A DNA stretch of 64,000 bases. It comes from Beijerinckiaceae bacterium (lineage in GTDB: Bacteria; Pseudomonadota; Alphaproteobacteria; Rhizobiales; Beijerinckiaceae). The notes under the pieces are model-generated. The model saw nothing but the letters and a program-made list of their open reading frames with translations. It was not told the DNA's origin and searched no databases. Below, one piece after another: positions 1 to 11,898 of this stretch (within the stretch, counting starts at the first letter, position 1; every line of letters begins with the position of its first letter). Both the position numbers and the translations under genes were made by a program. Location: assembly GCA_024304885.1 (NCBI GenBank), contig JALJOM010000008.1:248001-312000 (forward strand), given 5' to 3'.

Positions 1-449
1 GCGTGCAACCGGGGAAGGTCCCAGCCGATGATGCCCATGTCGATCGGAAGGCGGCCGACCTTGTCGAGGAATCTCTCGCCGTCGCTCGCCATGAGCAGGA
101 GGTTGAAGCGCTTGTCCCCGGTCAAGAGGGTATGGAGCGCCGCGAGGATCATGGGGTTCTTGTCAGCGACCGCGACATTGACGGGAAAGACCTCGTCCCC
201 GGGCCGCGCCCGGCTGATCGCATATCCGTCGGCCGCCGAGACGGAAGGGACGGGAGCGGATTTTCCTGCGGGCCGCGCGTCGAGCGGCGCGAAAAATTCG
301 TCGAGCTGGGAGGGAGTTGGAGGGGACAAGGCGCGTACGCTGTCGAATACTGGAGCTTTCTTTCCGCCTTGCTTGGATCGACCGGCACCGGCTATCGACG
401 GCTCGCGCCATTCCCTGCGCTTGGCCTGCGCTACATCATCCTGATGCAT
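1..449 (-). CDS. Response regulator with degenerate receiver domain (3' part cut off by window edge)
   Basis: The minus-strand frame opens at ATG 447-449, just after an in-frame TGA, and stays open to position 1, so about 149 residues are visible. The first ~90 residues are a Pro/Ala-rich extension. A CheY-like receiver follows from about residue 91, starting NVAVADKNP. In this receiver the first acidic pair is Asp-Lys instead of Asp-Asp. The strand that normally ends in the phospho-acceptor reads DMGIIGWDLP, with Gly142 at the Asp position. Family knowledge suggests a C-terminal HTH (LuxR type) beyond the edge, but it is not visible. It is probably a DNA-binding regulator that does not depend on phosphorylation. 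The receiver assignment is fairly sure; the output domain is inferred. Confidence 0.7.
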   Translation of the reverse strand, partial: MHQDDVAQAKRREWREPSIAGAGRSKQGGKKAPVFDSVRALSPPTPSQLDEFFAPLDARPAGKSAPVPSVSAADGYAISRARPGDEVFPVNVAVADKNPMILAALHTLLTGDKRFNLLLMASDGERFLDKVGRLPIDMGIIGWDLPRLH

Positions 450-772
450 GTCGCGTCACCCTGATGCATAGGACGGGGAGCGCGGGCCGCTTGTTGTTCT
501 CGACCGCGCGAAAGGCTCGCCCTTCGATCCGCCGTCGTGGCCCGTCGTCACCGCCGAATGTTACGCCGCCAACCGAAGGCGGGGCTCCGGCTCCCTGCCG
601 AAGTCCCCGAGCCGTACGGCACCTCGTGGCATGGGTTCGAGCGCCCTCTGCGGCTCTGCTCGAACTCCCTTTCGGGTCCGAGGAGGCCCCTGGGAGGAAT
701 CTCGGCCGGGTGGTTGGCCGAGATGCCGCGCTCGCTCGCGAGCCTCGTACCTCCGGCGAATGCGCCGAAGGC
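450..772. other. Intergenic region, no gene recognised
   Basis: This GC-rich spacer lies between the start of the truncated response regulator and the 3' end of the small membrane protein gene. Open frames exist on both strands, but none has a family-like sequence or a convincing ribosome-binding site. It should contain the promoter of the response regulator, which I cannot pinpoint. Confidence 0.4.
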
Positions 773-886
773 TCAGTCCGTCAGGACCCACCGCACGAAG
801 AAGAACAACGCCGCGCCGCAAGCGATCGTCACGACGAGCCCGAGCGGGGTGAACATCATCTGGACTAGTTCGAGTACTGCACCCAT
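773..886 (-). CDS. Small single-pass membrane protein (37 aa), unknown function
   Basis: ATG at 884-886 is preceded by a perfect AGGAGG (893-898 on the plus strand as CCTCCT) with 6-nt spacing, which decides this start over an ATG two codons upstream that directly abuts the Shine-Dalgarno. The product is 37 residues. It has a short amphipathic N-terminus containing QMMFTPLG, one hydrophobic span of about 18 residues (LGLVVTIACGAALFFFV) and a short tail ending RWVLTD. I recognise no family. Upstream (950-980) lies a strong dyad that could be its operator. It could be a stress-induced membrane peptide; that is speculation. Confidence 0.55.
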   Translation of the reverse strand: MGAVLELVQMMFTPLGLVVTIACGAALFFFVRWVLTD

Positions 887-1434
887 TACCATCCTCCTGG
901 AGAGCCGCCGGCGCGCTGGTCCGCCATCGTACTCTATTCGCTTTACCGATAGGAATCCGAATTCTATTCGGACGATCCTACGCAAAAGGAGCCCGGCCGA
1001 GCCAAGCACTTGTGAAGCCGGACATTTCCCCCGCTGCGCTATGCTGTCGCAGAACTTGGCCGGATCGAGGTGGGTCGTGCCAAGTGCGCTGCCGACAAAG
1101 CTTTTTACTCGCTGCCTTATAGAAGGAATTCTCCGGGGCGGTCAAGCGGCAGTTGCGGCGCGCACCCCCTGCGTTCGGCCATTTGGACGATGGCGCGGGG
1201 CTGTCACCGGTTGCCGGCGGCCGTCCGTCGGACCTTCCTGAAGCATCGGCGAGCCCGATCCGGACCTACCCGGAGAGGCGGGATCCGGCCTCGTCGGCAC
1301 GGCCTTGCCCTTACGCGACGAGGTCCTGCGGGAAGCCCGACCGTGGGGCACTTCGGTGCGCCGTCGAAGCGCAAGAGGGGAGACCTCGGGCCAAATCGTC
1401 GCACCTCGTCGGCGCATCCGCGCATCGGCGCCCG
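887..1434. other. 548-bp intergenic region with a dyad near 950-980
   Basis: No credible gene lies between the small membrane protein and the pterin dehydratase, which are both on the minus strand. The notable content is the inverted repeat at 950-980 (listed separately) and two copies of TCTATTCG around 933 and 964. The rest is GC-rich sequence without visible family similarity in any frame. Confidence 0.4.
950..980. promoter_or_regulatory. Dyad-symmetric putative operator upstream of the 37-aa gene
   Basis: The core is TCCGAAT-TCT-ATTCGGA (956-972), perfect 7-bp arms. It is flanked by TAGGA (950-954) and TCCTA (976-980), which extend the dyad to 31 bp. It lies about 65-95 bp upstream of the start codon of the 37-aa gene, a plausible repressor or activator position. 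A short hairpin in RNA would look the same; the absence of a following T-run argues against a terminator. Confidence 0.4.
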
Positions 1435-1818
1435 TCAGCTCTTCTTGTAGTCGATGTAGGCAAATCGCGGATCGGCCGGCGTGCCGACGAGCGCGCCGCC
1501 CGCGAGGCCCGGCTGCCAGAGCACCACCTCCTCGATCTTCCTCGCGAGCTCGAAGTCCTTGTCGGTGATCCCCTTCGCCGCATGGTTCTGCAGCTTGATC
1601 TCGACCCAGGCATAGGATGCCGAGATGTCCGGGTGGTGCCAGGCGGCCTCGGCGAGATGGCCCACCGTATTGATCACCATCAGGGTTCCTTTCCAGCCCG
1701 CGGTCCGGATGGTGCGCCGGATCCAGCCGCCTTCGTAGCGCCAATGCGGCAGGTCTTGCGCCAGGCGCGCGGCGATCTCGCTCTCGCTGTAGGTTCGTTC
1801 CCGTGTCGCTTCGGTCAT
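1435..1818 (-). CDS. 4a-hydroxytetrahydrobiopterin dehydratase (pterin-4-alpha-carbinolamine dehydratase)
   Basis: 127 residues, close to the usual length of about 100-120 for the PCD/DCoH (PhhB) family. Visible hallmarks are the WRYEGGWIRRTI beta strand, the helix around NTVGHLAEAAWHHPDIS (its HHP-D motif lines the pterin pocket) and the downstream strand AWVEIKLQNHAAKGITDKDFELA. The enzyme dehydrates 4a-hydroxytetrahydropterin to regenerate the pterin cofactor of aromatic amino-acid hydroxylases. The ATG is preceded by GGAGG with good spacing. No hydroxylase gene is adjacent, so its partner is unknown here. Confidence 0.9.
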   Translation of the reverse strand: MTEATRERTYSESEIAARLAQDLPHWRYEGGWIRRTIRTAGWKGTLMVINTVGHLAEAAWHHPDISASYAWVEIKLQNHAAKGITDKDFELARKIEEVVLWQPGLAGGALVGTPADPRFAYIDYKKS

Positions 1819-1849
1819 GAGCTTCCTCCGAGTCTCGGCGCCTCGACCA

Positions 1850-1963
1850 TATTCGCATCGCCATGTCGCATCGATGTCGATCTATCGAAACATCGAGATC
1901 GAACTTGCGAAACATCGCCGGCGATATGCGCACCGGCATCCGGTCCTCCGGAAAATGCTCGAG
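1850..1963 (-). repeat. Family A palindromic repeat, long form, degenerate
   Basis: It ends in the family edge GGAAAATGCTCGAG and contains the nested long-form hairpin (arms CATCGATGTCGAT / ATCGAGATCGA around 1869-1902). It sits upstream of tRNA-Leu. Its left boundary is uncertain. Confidence 0.6.
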
Positions 1964-2092
1964 CGCGCCGCATGCACAATCTTTTGCATCGGCCGCGGCG
2001 GATTGCTATAGAGCCGGACCCGAAGCGCGAGGCGGCATGCCCCTCCGCAAAGGCCGGAGGCAGCCGGCACGAGCCGATGGCAGCCGGGCCTC

Positions 2093-2177
2093 GCGGGCGT
2101 GGCGGAATTGGTAGACGCGCCGGATTTAGGTTCCGGTGGTGAAAATCGTGGGGGTTCAAGTCCCTCCGCCCGCACCA
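2093..2177 (+). tRNA. tRNA-Leu (anticodon UAG)
   Basis: 85-nt class II tRNA. The acceptor strands GCGGGCG and CGCCCGC pair fully, and CCA is encoded at 2175-2177. The anticodon stem CCGGA/TCCGG encloses loop TTTAGGT, giving anticodon TAG. There is a short variable arm and a T-arm with GTTCAAGTC. It reads CUN leucine codons and lies directly upstream of tig. Confidence 0.96.
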
Positions 2178-2303
2178 GCCCCATCTCCGCAACGGGCCCG
2201 GCCGAGACCTGCTGTCCCTGCCGGCACGCAGCCCGGAAAGTCTCTATTAGAACGTCGGCTGGAACGGCTCCTGGAATGCGGAACGAATGAAGGTTCGATC
2301 GAG

Positions 2304-3701
2304 ATGCAAGTGACGGAAACCCTCTCGGAGGGGCTCAAGCGCCAATACAAGGTCGTGCTCGCCGCGACCGACCTCGCGCAGCGCCTCGACGAGCAGCTCG
2401 CCGAGCTCAAGGCCAAGGCACGGATCAACGGCTTCCGTCCGGGCAAGGTTCCGGTCTCGCATCTGAAGCGGCTCTACGGCCGCTCGATCATGGCCGACGT
2501 CCTGCAGGAAGCGGTCAACGAGGCGGGGCGCCAGATCGTCGAGGAGAAGGCGCTGCGTCCCGTCGGCGAGCCGAGGATCGACCTCGCAGGAGAGGCCGAG
2601 GACGTCGAGAAGGCCTTCGAGTCGCAGGCCGACCTCGCTTTCACCGTCGCCTTCGAGGTGCTGCCGCAGATCGAGGTCGGCAGCTTCGACGACATCGGCA
2701 TCGAGCGCCTCGTGGCCGAGGTTCCGGACACCGAGGTCACGGCGGTCCTGAACCGGCTCGCCGACCAGAACCGAGCCTATACGCCGAAGGAGGGCGACGC
2801 GGCCGTCGCCGAGACGGGCGACAAGGTGACCCTCGATTTCGTCGGGAAGATCGACGGCGTGCCCTTCGAGGGCGGCACCGGGACCGATGTCGATGTCGTG
2901 CTCGGCTCGGGCGCCTTCATCCCCGGTTTCGAGGCCGGGGTCGAAGGCGCGAAAGCGGGCGAGAGCCGCACGCTCTCGTTGACCTTTCCTGCGGATTATG
3001 CCGCGGCGAAGCTCGCCGGGCAGGCCGCGACCTTCGACGTGACCGTGAAGGCGATCGCCGCCCCGCAAGAGGTGAAGATCGACGACGATCTCGCCAAGGC
3101 CTTCGGGCTCGAGGATCTCGCGGCGCTCACCGAATCGATCAAGGGCAATATCGTGCAGGGCTATGCCGCGGCGTCGCGGCGCAAGTGGAAGCGCGGCTTG
3201 CTCGATGCGCTGGACCAGAAATATGCGTTCGACCTGCCCGAGTCGCTCGTCGACCAGGAGTTCGGATCGGTCTGGCGGAAGGTCGCGGCCGACCAGCAGC
3301 GCAGCGGGAAGAGCTTCGAGGACGAGGGCACGACCGAGGAGGCGGCCCGCGCGGATTACCGCAAGATCGCCGAGCGGCGCGTGCGCCTCGGCCTTCTCCT
3401 CGCCGATGTCGGCGAGAAGTTCGGGATCAAGGTGAGCGAGGAGGAGGTCGGCCAAGCCGTCCTCGAGCGCGCGCGGGGCTTCCCGGGGCAGGAAAAGGTC
3501 ATCTGGGAATTCTACCGCAAGAATCCCGGCGCCTTGGCCGAGATTCGCGCGCCGCTCTACGAGGAGAAGGTCGTCGATCACCTCGTGTCCCTGGTGAGGG
3601 TCACCGACAAGGCGGTTACGCCCGAGGAGCTCATGCGTCTCGCCGACGAGGAGGGCGACGACGCAAAGGAAGAAGCGAAGGAAAATCCCGCGGAGCCTTG
3701 A
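2304..3701 (+). CDS. tig: Trigger factor, ribosome-bound peptidyl-prolyl isomerase chaperone
   Basis: 465 residues. The N-terminal ribosome-binding domain carries the signature GFRPGKVP near residue 40. The FKBP-type PPIase domain spans about residues 165-250 ([20 protein letters not shown] through [16 protein letters not shown]), and the C-terminal helical cradle ends in an acidic tail. It binds nascent chains at the ribosomal exit tunnel. The start chosen is ATG 2304, where family similarity begins ([10 protein letters not shown]); the frame is open further upstream through the tRNA but that cannot be coding. It heads the tig-clpP-clpX-lon proteostasis cluster, conserved in alphaproteobacteria. 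Confidence 0.96.
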   Translation: MQVTETLSEGLKRQYKVVLAATDLAQRLDEQLAELKAKARINGFRPGKVPVSHLKRLYGRSIMADVLQEAVNEAGRQIVEEKALRPVGEPRIDLAGEAEDVEKAFESQADLAFTVAFEVLPQIEVGSFDDIGIERLVAEVPDTEVTAVLNRLADQNRAYTPKEGDAAVAETGDKVTLDFVGKIDGVPFEGGTGTDVDVVLGSGAFIPGFEAGVEGAKAGESRTLSLTFPADYAAAKLAGQAATFDVTVKAIAAPQEVKIDDDLAKAFGLEDLAALTESIKGNIVQGYAAASRRKWKRGLLDALDQKYAFDLPESLVDQEFGSVWRKVAADQQRSGKSFEDEGTTEEAARADYRKIAERRVRLGLLLADVGEKFGIKVSEEEVGQAVLERARGFPGQEKVIWEFYRKNPGALAEIRAPLYEEKVVDHLVSLVRVTDKAVTPEELMRLADEEGDDAKEEAKENPAEP

Positions 3702-3823
3702 GGAAGGCCTGTCCCGACCTTACCTGAGCACAGGCCGGCGCCCCGGCCACGGGCGTCCGGCTCGCTTCTTGCCTCGAGACGGGTTCGACGAGCGGCGGTC
3801 CGGCATCGGGGTCTCGGCACGCG

Positions 3824-3947
3824 TTCCGATCCGGCGAATCGGAAAGCGGTTCTCTTGCCTTCCGGCGCGTTTTCCATCGATGTCGATGGATCGAGACATC
3901 GAGATCGAAACGCGAAGTGGTCTACACTTCGCTGCAAAATGCTCGAG
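3824..3947 (-). repeat. Family A palindromic repeat, long form
   Basis: It lies in the tig-clpP gap. It has the element end GCAAAATGCTCGAG (3934-3947), the internal TTCGATC/GATCGAA-rich nested hairpin near 3879-3909 and the distal pair TTCCGATCCGGCGAATCGGAAAG (3824-3846). Confidence 0.75.
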
Positions 3948-3974
3948 CGAAGAGTATCCAGGAAAGAGCCACCC

Positions 3975-4610
3975 ATGCGCGACCGCGACCCGATCGAAAT
4001 CTACGACAACTATCTCATTCCGCAGGTGATCGAGAACACGAGCCGCGGCGAGCGCGGCTTCGACATCTACTCGCGGCTCCTGCGCGAGCGAATCATCTTT
4101 CTGACCGGTCCCGTCGAGGATCACATGGCTTCGGTCATCATCGCCGAGCTCCTGTTCCTCGAGGCGGAGAACCCGAAGAAGCAGATCTCGATGTATATCA
4201 ACTCGCCCGGCGGCGTCGTGACGGCGGGCCTCGCGATCTACGACACCATGCAGTTCATCAAGCCGAAGGTCGAGACGATCTGTGTCGGGCAGGCGGCGTC
4301 GATGGGCTCGCTCCTGCTCTGCGCCGGCGAGGCGAACGCCCGCTACGCGCTGCCGAACGCGAGAATCATGGTGCACCAGCCCTCCGGCGGGTTCCAGGGC
4401 CAGGCCTCGGATATCGTCCGCCACGCGGAAGACATCATGAAGGTCAAGAAACGGCTGAACGAGATCTACGTCAGGCACACCGGCCGCGACTACGATACGA
4501 TCGAGAAGACCCTCGACCGCGACCATTTCATGTCCGCGGAGGAGGCGAAGGAGTTCGGCCTCGTGGACAATGTCATCGTCAAGCGCAGCGAGGAAATGGC
4601 CGCGGCCTAG
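3975..4610 (+). CDS. clpP: ATP-dependent Clp protease proteolytic subunit
   Basis: 211 residues, normal for ClpP. The serine-protease triad is visible: Ser109 in GQAASMGS, His134 in MVHQPSGG and Asp183 in DRDHFMS, with the family's spacing (25 and 49 residues). The Gly-rich [10 protein letters not shown] oxyanion region lies at 76-85. It forms the 14-mer degradation chamber used by ClpX, whose gene follows after an 820-bp gap. ATG 3975 was chosen because it follows AGGAAAGAG and matches family N-termini. Its stop TAG is the edge of a family A repeat. Confidence 0.97.
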   Translation: MRDRDPIEIYDNYLIPQVIENTSRGERGFDIYSRLLRERIIFLTGPVEDHMASVIIAELLFLEAENPKKQISMYINSPGGVVTAGLAIYDTMQFIKPKVETICVGQAASMGSLLLCAGEANARYALPNARIMVHQPSGGFQGQASDIVRHAEDIMKVKKRLNEIYVRHTGRDYDTIEKTLDRDHFMSAEEAKEFGLVDNVIVKRSEEMAAA

Positions 4611-4692
4611 AGCATTTTCCAGTGAAGTGGGCGCCGGTTCGCGTCGCGGACATGCGACAAGGCCAAGAACGAGAGATGCTTTCCGAGCGGAT
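4607..4692 (+). repeat. Family A palindromic repeat, short form
   Basis: It begins CTAGAGCATTTTCC at 4607. The TAG at 4608-4610 is the clpP stop codon. Inner palindrome GGCGCCGGTTCGCGTCGCG and distal ATGCTTTCCGAGCGG are recognisable, with some decay. Confidence 0.75.
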
Positions 4693-5430
4693 GGACTCGG
4701 AGAGCGCTCCAGCGTCCGGCGCCGACGCTCGTCTCCCCGGGAGACGGGACAGGTGTCCCGCCCGGAGCATGCCCCGCTCGGGTCGCCCGAGCTGTGCGCG
4801 GGCGCACGCTTCACGACAGGAAAAGCGCAGATGCTGCCGGCGCTCCGGAGCATTTTCCGGCGAGCCGGATGCAGGATCGCATTTCGGTCTCGATGTTTCG
4901 CGCGATCCACATCGATGCGAAGAGGCGACAAAGCAAGAATATAGCGCCGGCTTCCGGTTCCACCGGAACGGGAACCGGGTGCAGCCCGCACAGGGGCGAG
5001 TCTCGATCGTCGTTCGCGGTCGTCGCGCGCTCGGAGCCGGCAGGGCGCTCGCCGATGTCCGAGCGATGCGCCTTCGAGGCAATGGCATACACATTGCTTC
5101 GTCGACTGGACGGCATTCGGCGCGGATCCGCGCCGAAGCGACAATTCCCGTAGCCCTCTAGCGCGACAATGTTGCGCCGCTATGACGCAGGACGGGGGCA
5201 ATGGCATGCCGATGCCCATGGCTCTTGCGTCGAGGCCGCGAACATGTTTGCATTTCGACCCTGGGGAGCGTTCTTGCGGAGTTTCGGTCGAGAGTTTGGA
5301 GCAAGGCGGGCAGGTTCGTGCGTGGGCTTGCCGGCACGCGGGGTCGGAGGGGCTTGATCCTTCCCGGCCACCGTCATCCTCGAGAGTTCGGTCGTTCGTG
5401 CCTGGCGGCGGCCGTTACGGGAGAACACCC
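4611..5430. other. 820-bp clpP-clpX intergenic region
   Basis: It contains two family A repeats (4607-4692, 4848-4975) and an inverted repeat GCAATG-N7-CATTGC at 5079-5097 that might belong to clpX regulation. No open frame looks like a protein. The clpX promoter must lie here; I see no clear sigma-32 or sigma-70 match. Confidence 0.45.
4848..4975 (+). repeat. Family A palindromic repeat, long form
   Basis: It starts GGAGCATTTTCCGGCGAGCC. It carries the long-form nested hairpin (ATTTCGGTCTCGATG ... CATCGATGCG, about 4884-4921) and ends in TTCCGGTTCCACCGGAA. Confidence 0.75.
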
Positions 5431-6696
<1,266 letters not shown>

Positions 6697-6755
6697 TCGC
6701 GCTCGGTCCGCCGACCGCTCCCCGGCCGGGAGGTGGTCGCCGGCGCGAGGCTCTC

Positions 6756-6784
6756 CTTGAAACGAATCGGACTCTTTCCCATCT
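6756..6784 (+). promoter_or_regulatory. Putative sigma-32 (RpoH) heat-shock promoter of lon
   Basis: CTTGAA at 6756-6761 (preceded by TCTC), then a 16-nt spacer, then CCCATCT at 6778-6784. This closely fits the RpoH consensus CTTGAA-N13/17-CCCATnT. It is 178 bp upstream of the lon ATG, leaving a fairly long 5' leader. lon is a classical heat-shock gene in proteobacteria, so the match makes sense biologically. Confidence 0.6.
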
Positions 6785-6961
6785 CGGTAATGTAGATCCG
6801 GCGCGGCCCACGGCCGAGCCGGAAGACGGTACGAGCGGCCGTGACGAGCCGTAACGCCGCCGGAATGCTCCAATTCCAATCATGCTCGTGGCATGAATGC
6901 CGCTTGGAGTGGGCAATCATCAGCACGGATATCGTTGCGAGCTCGAGAACAGGACCACGAC

Positions 6962-9379
<2,418 letters not shown>

Positions 9380-9440
9380 GATCGAGGCCTCGTCGCTCGG
9401 AAAGGCTCGTGCGGCGGCCGTCGAGTGAGTTCGTCGGAGA

Positions 9441-9466
9441 CTCGGTGGGTCCAAACACCCGCCGAG
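9441..9466 (+). terminator. Hairpin downstream of lon, possible terminator
   Basis: CTCGGTGGGT pairs with ACCCGCCGAG (one G-T pair) around a 6-nt loop, giving a 10-bp stem 62 bp after the lon stop codon. The following CCTTTGCCT is only weakly T-rich, so intrinsic termination is likely but not certain. Confidence 0.4.
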
Positions 9467-9597
9467 CCTTTGCCTGTAAGAGCGCGCCGCGCTCGTGCCG
9501 CGCCGCGCGGCCTCGAGATTGACCGTCCGACCCTCATGTGCGACCACCTTGCCCCGGACCCTGGGCCAGGACCGCGCGCCGGCCAGGCCCTCGTCCG

Positions 9598-9673
9598 GGG
9601 CGGTTAGCTCAGCTGGTAGAGCGCCTGCTTTACACGCAGGATGTCGGCGGTTCGAGCCCGTCACCGCCCACCA
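9598..9673 (+). tRNA. tRNA-Val (anticodon UAC)
   Basis: 76 nt. Acceptor GGGCGGT/ACCGCCC pairs perfectly, with encoded CCA. Anticodon arm CCTGC-TTTACAC-GCAGG gives TAC. D-arm AGCTCAGCTGGTAGAGC and T-loop TTCGAGC are canonical. It is 119 bp upstream of tRNA-Asp and probably co-transcribed with it. Confidence 0.97.
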
Positions 9674-9792
9674 AGCACGCTCGAGACCGACCGGGCCGGA
9701 TCTCGGCGGCGAGTCGGCTGTTCTTTCTTGACAGGGTTCCCCGCCTATCCTATCCGGCACGTCTGCGATACGGCACGGGATGCCGGTCTCGT

Positions 9793-9869
<77 letters not shown>

Positions 9870-10228
9870 TCACCGGCCGCGTTCAGAGCCGCCGAAAGCC
9901 GTCTCCGCAACTCCGGGACGGGCATGATGCGCCTCCCGACACACCGAGGCGCGAGCTTGTAGAAGCTCAAAACATCATCTTGCGCGGGCCTTTGCGCTGC
10001 GGTACGGATCGGCTCGCCGCAAGAGGGGTGTCCTGCCTCGTCCTTTCGGCCGTCCCCGCTGCCGCGCAGCGCGGGACGCGGAAAAGTGGGAACCGGTTTT
10101 CCGGCGCAATCGCGTTTACGCAGATTGCGTAGCCTTATCTGCGTATCCCGCGCTGAGCTTTTGGAATCGATCGCGTCGCCTTCGGACCGTTTCGATCCCG
10201 AGTCGTCGCGATCCAGCGAGAGCCGATC
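9870..10228. other. Region between tRNA-Asp and nuoA
   Basis: 359 bp without a gene. The right half is a complete family B repeat (10068-10215) that ends 13 bp before the nuoA start codon. The nuo promoter must therefore lie upstream of, or within, the repeat. The left part holds nothing I can name. Confidence 0.4.
10068..10215 (+). repeat. Family B palindromic repeat, long form, decayed
   Basis: It shows the family B order: GCGGGACGCGGAAAAGTGGG, then AATCGCGTTTACGCAGATTGCG, then TATCCCGCGCTGAGCTTTTGG, then the second palindrome degraded to TTCGGACCGTTTCGATCC. It would be transcribed as the leader of nuoA. Confidence 0.8.
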
Positions 10229-10594
10229 ATGCCGAGCCTCCTCGACCAATATCTGCCGCTCGCGATCTTCATGGCGGTCGCGGCCGTGATCTCGGGCGCC
10301 CTGCTCGTCGCGCCCTTCCTCGTCGCCTACAAGGCGCCGGACGCGGAGAAGCTCTCCGCCTATGAATGCGGCTTCAATGCCTTCGACGACGCGCGCATGC
10401 AGTTCGACATCCGCTTCTATCTCGTGTCCCTGCTGTTCATCATCTTCGACCTCGAGGTCGCGTTCCTGTTTCCCTGGGCGGTCGCCTTCAAGCAGGTCGG
10501 CGCCTTCGGCTTCTGGTCGATGATGGTCTTTCTGGGGGTACTCACCATCGGCTTCGTCTACGAATGGCGGAAGGGAGCGCTCGAATGGGATTGA
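10229..10594 (+). CDS. nuoA: NADH-quinone oxidoreductase subunit A
   Basis: 121 residues with three hydrophobic spans, the family pattern. Conserved motifs are [13 protein letters not shown] (with the loop Cys), the [18 protein letters not shown] block, and [10 protein letters not shown] at the C-terminus. It is a membrane-arm subunit of complex I near the quinone tunnel, involved in coupling. It is the first gene of the nuoA-N operon and overlaps nuoB by 10 bp. Confidence 0.97.
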   Translation: MPSLLDQYLPLAIFMAVAAVISGALLVAPFLVAYKAPDAEKLSAYECGFNAFDDARMQFDIRFYLVSLLFIIFDLEVAFLFPWAVAFKQVGAFGFWSMMVFLGVLTIGFVYEWRKGALEWD

Positions 10595-11154
10595 TCGATC
10601 CGCGCACCGAGGGTCTGGTCGCGCGATCGGGCCTTCCGGCCGCCTCGCCGGCGGCGGCGACGGATCCCTATTTCCTGTCGATCAACGACGAGCTCGCCGA
10701 TCGCGGCTTCCTCGTCACCTCGGCCGAGGAACTCATCCATTGGGCGCGCACCGGCTCGCTCATGTGGATGACCTTCGGCCTCGCCTGCTGCGCAGTCGAG
10801 ATGATGCAGGCCTCGATGCCTCGCTACGACGTCGAGCGGCTCGGCTTCGCGCCGCGCGGATCGCCCCGCCAGTCCGACGTCATGATCGTGGCCGGCACGC
10901 TCACCAACAAGATGGCGCCAGCGCTGCGCAAGGTCTACGACCAGATGCCCGAGCCGCGCTACGTGATCTCGATGGGCTCCTGCGCCAATGGCGGCGGCTA
11001 CTACCATTATTCCTACTCGGTGGTGCGCGGCTGCGATCGGATCGTGCCGGTCGATATCTACGTCCCGGGCTGCCCACCGTCGGCGGAAGCCCTGGTCTAC
11101 GGCATCCTCCTCCTGCAGAAGAAGATTCGCCGCACCGGCACGATCGAGCGCTAG
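10585..11154 (+). CDS. nuoB: NADH-quinone oxidoreductase subunit B (cluster N2 subunit)
   Basis: 189 residues. Ligands of the terminal [4Fe-4S] cluster N2 are visible: the tandem Cys pair in [10 protein letters not shown], Cys in SMGSCANGG and Cys in [11 protein letters not shown]. It passes electrons to ubiquinone. ATG 10585 lies inside the end of nuoA (overlap 10 bp), suggesting translational coupling; the frame is open further upstream but family similarity starts here. Confidence 0.97.
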   Translation: MGLIDPRTEGLVARSGLPAASPAAATDPYFLSINDELADRGFLVTSAEELIHWARTGSLMWMTFGLACCAVEMMQASMPRYDVERLGFAPRGSPRQSDVMIVAGTLTNKMAPALRKVYDQMPEPRYVISMGSCANGGGYYHYSYSVVRGCDRIVPVDIYVPGCPPSAEALVYGILLLQKKIRRTGTIER

Positions 11155-11205
11155 TGCACCCGCCCTCGCGAGATCGCCGCGGCCACGAGATCCGGATTCG
11201 TCGAC

Positions 11206-11820
11206 ATGGACAGCGACCTGAAGCAACTCGGTGATGCGCTCGTCGGGGCTCTGCCCGAAGCGGTGCTTTCCGCCTCGGTCGCCTATGACGAGCTGACCCT
11301 CGAGGTCGAGCCGACCCGGGTGATCGAGGTCACGACCTATTTGCGCGACGACCCGGCCTGCCTCTTCGTGTGCTTCATCGACCTGACCGCGGTCGATTAC
11401 CCGGCGCGCGAGAAGCGGTTCGATGTCGTGACCCATCTCCTGTCGCCGAAGCACAACAGGCGGATCAGGATCAAGGTCGCGACCGACGAGACGACGCCCG
11501 TCGCTTCGCTGACGAGCGTATTCCCCGCGGCGGACTGGTTCGAGCGGGAGGCCTACGACCTGTTCGGCGTGCTGTTCTCCGGCCACCCGGACCTGCGCCG
11601 GCTCCTCACCGACTACGGCTTCGACGGGCACCCGCTGCGCAAGGACTTCCCGATGACCGGCTTCGTCGAGGTGCGCTACGACGACGAGCAGAAGCGCGTC
11701 GTCACTGAGCCGGTCCGTCTCCCGCAGGAATTTCGCTCCTTCGACTTCCTCTCGCCGTGGGAGGGCGGGGTCGACTACGTCTTGCCCGGCGACGAGAAAG
11801 CCAAGACCAATCCGCAATAG
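11206..11820 (+). CDS. nuoC: NADH-quinone oxidoreductase subunit C
   Basis: 204 residues, the 30-kDa subunit as a separate polypeptide (not fused to NuoD). Conserved blocks are [19 protein letters not shown] (~104-122), [23 protein letters not shown] and the C-terminal [19 protein letters not shown]. It belongs to the peripheral arm, between the NADH module and the quinone site. It is 51 bp after nuoB in the operon. Confidence 0.97.
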   Translation: MDSDLKQLGDALVGALPEAVLSASVAYDELTLEVEPTRVIEVTTYLRDDPACLFVCFIDLTAVDYPAREKRFDVVTHLLSPKHNRRIRIKVATDETTPVASLTSVFPAADWFEREAYDLFGVLFSGHPDLRRLLTDYGFDGHPLRKDFPMTGFVEVRYDDEQKRVVTEPVRLPQEFRSFDFLSPWEGGVDYVLPGDEKAKTNPQ

Positions 11821-11898
11821 GCGACCGACGACGACCCTTTCCGCACGCGCGCCGACCGAGAGGCTCGTCGGGCGCGCCCTCCTTCCGAAGACGGCTCC

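Noticed and set aside
3-464. 153-codon plus-strand frame at the left edge
   Set aside because: The minus-strand frame shows a clear receiver domain. The plus frame is its shadow.
5351-5385. CTTGAT ... TCATCC upstream of clpX as a possible sigma-32 promoter
   Set aside because: The -35 box deviates and the -10 box lacks the CCCAT core, so it is not better than chance in GC-rich DNA.
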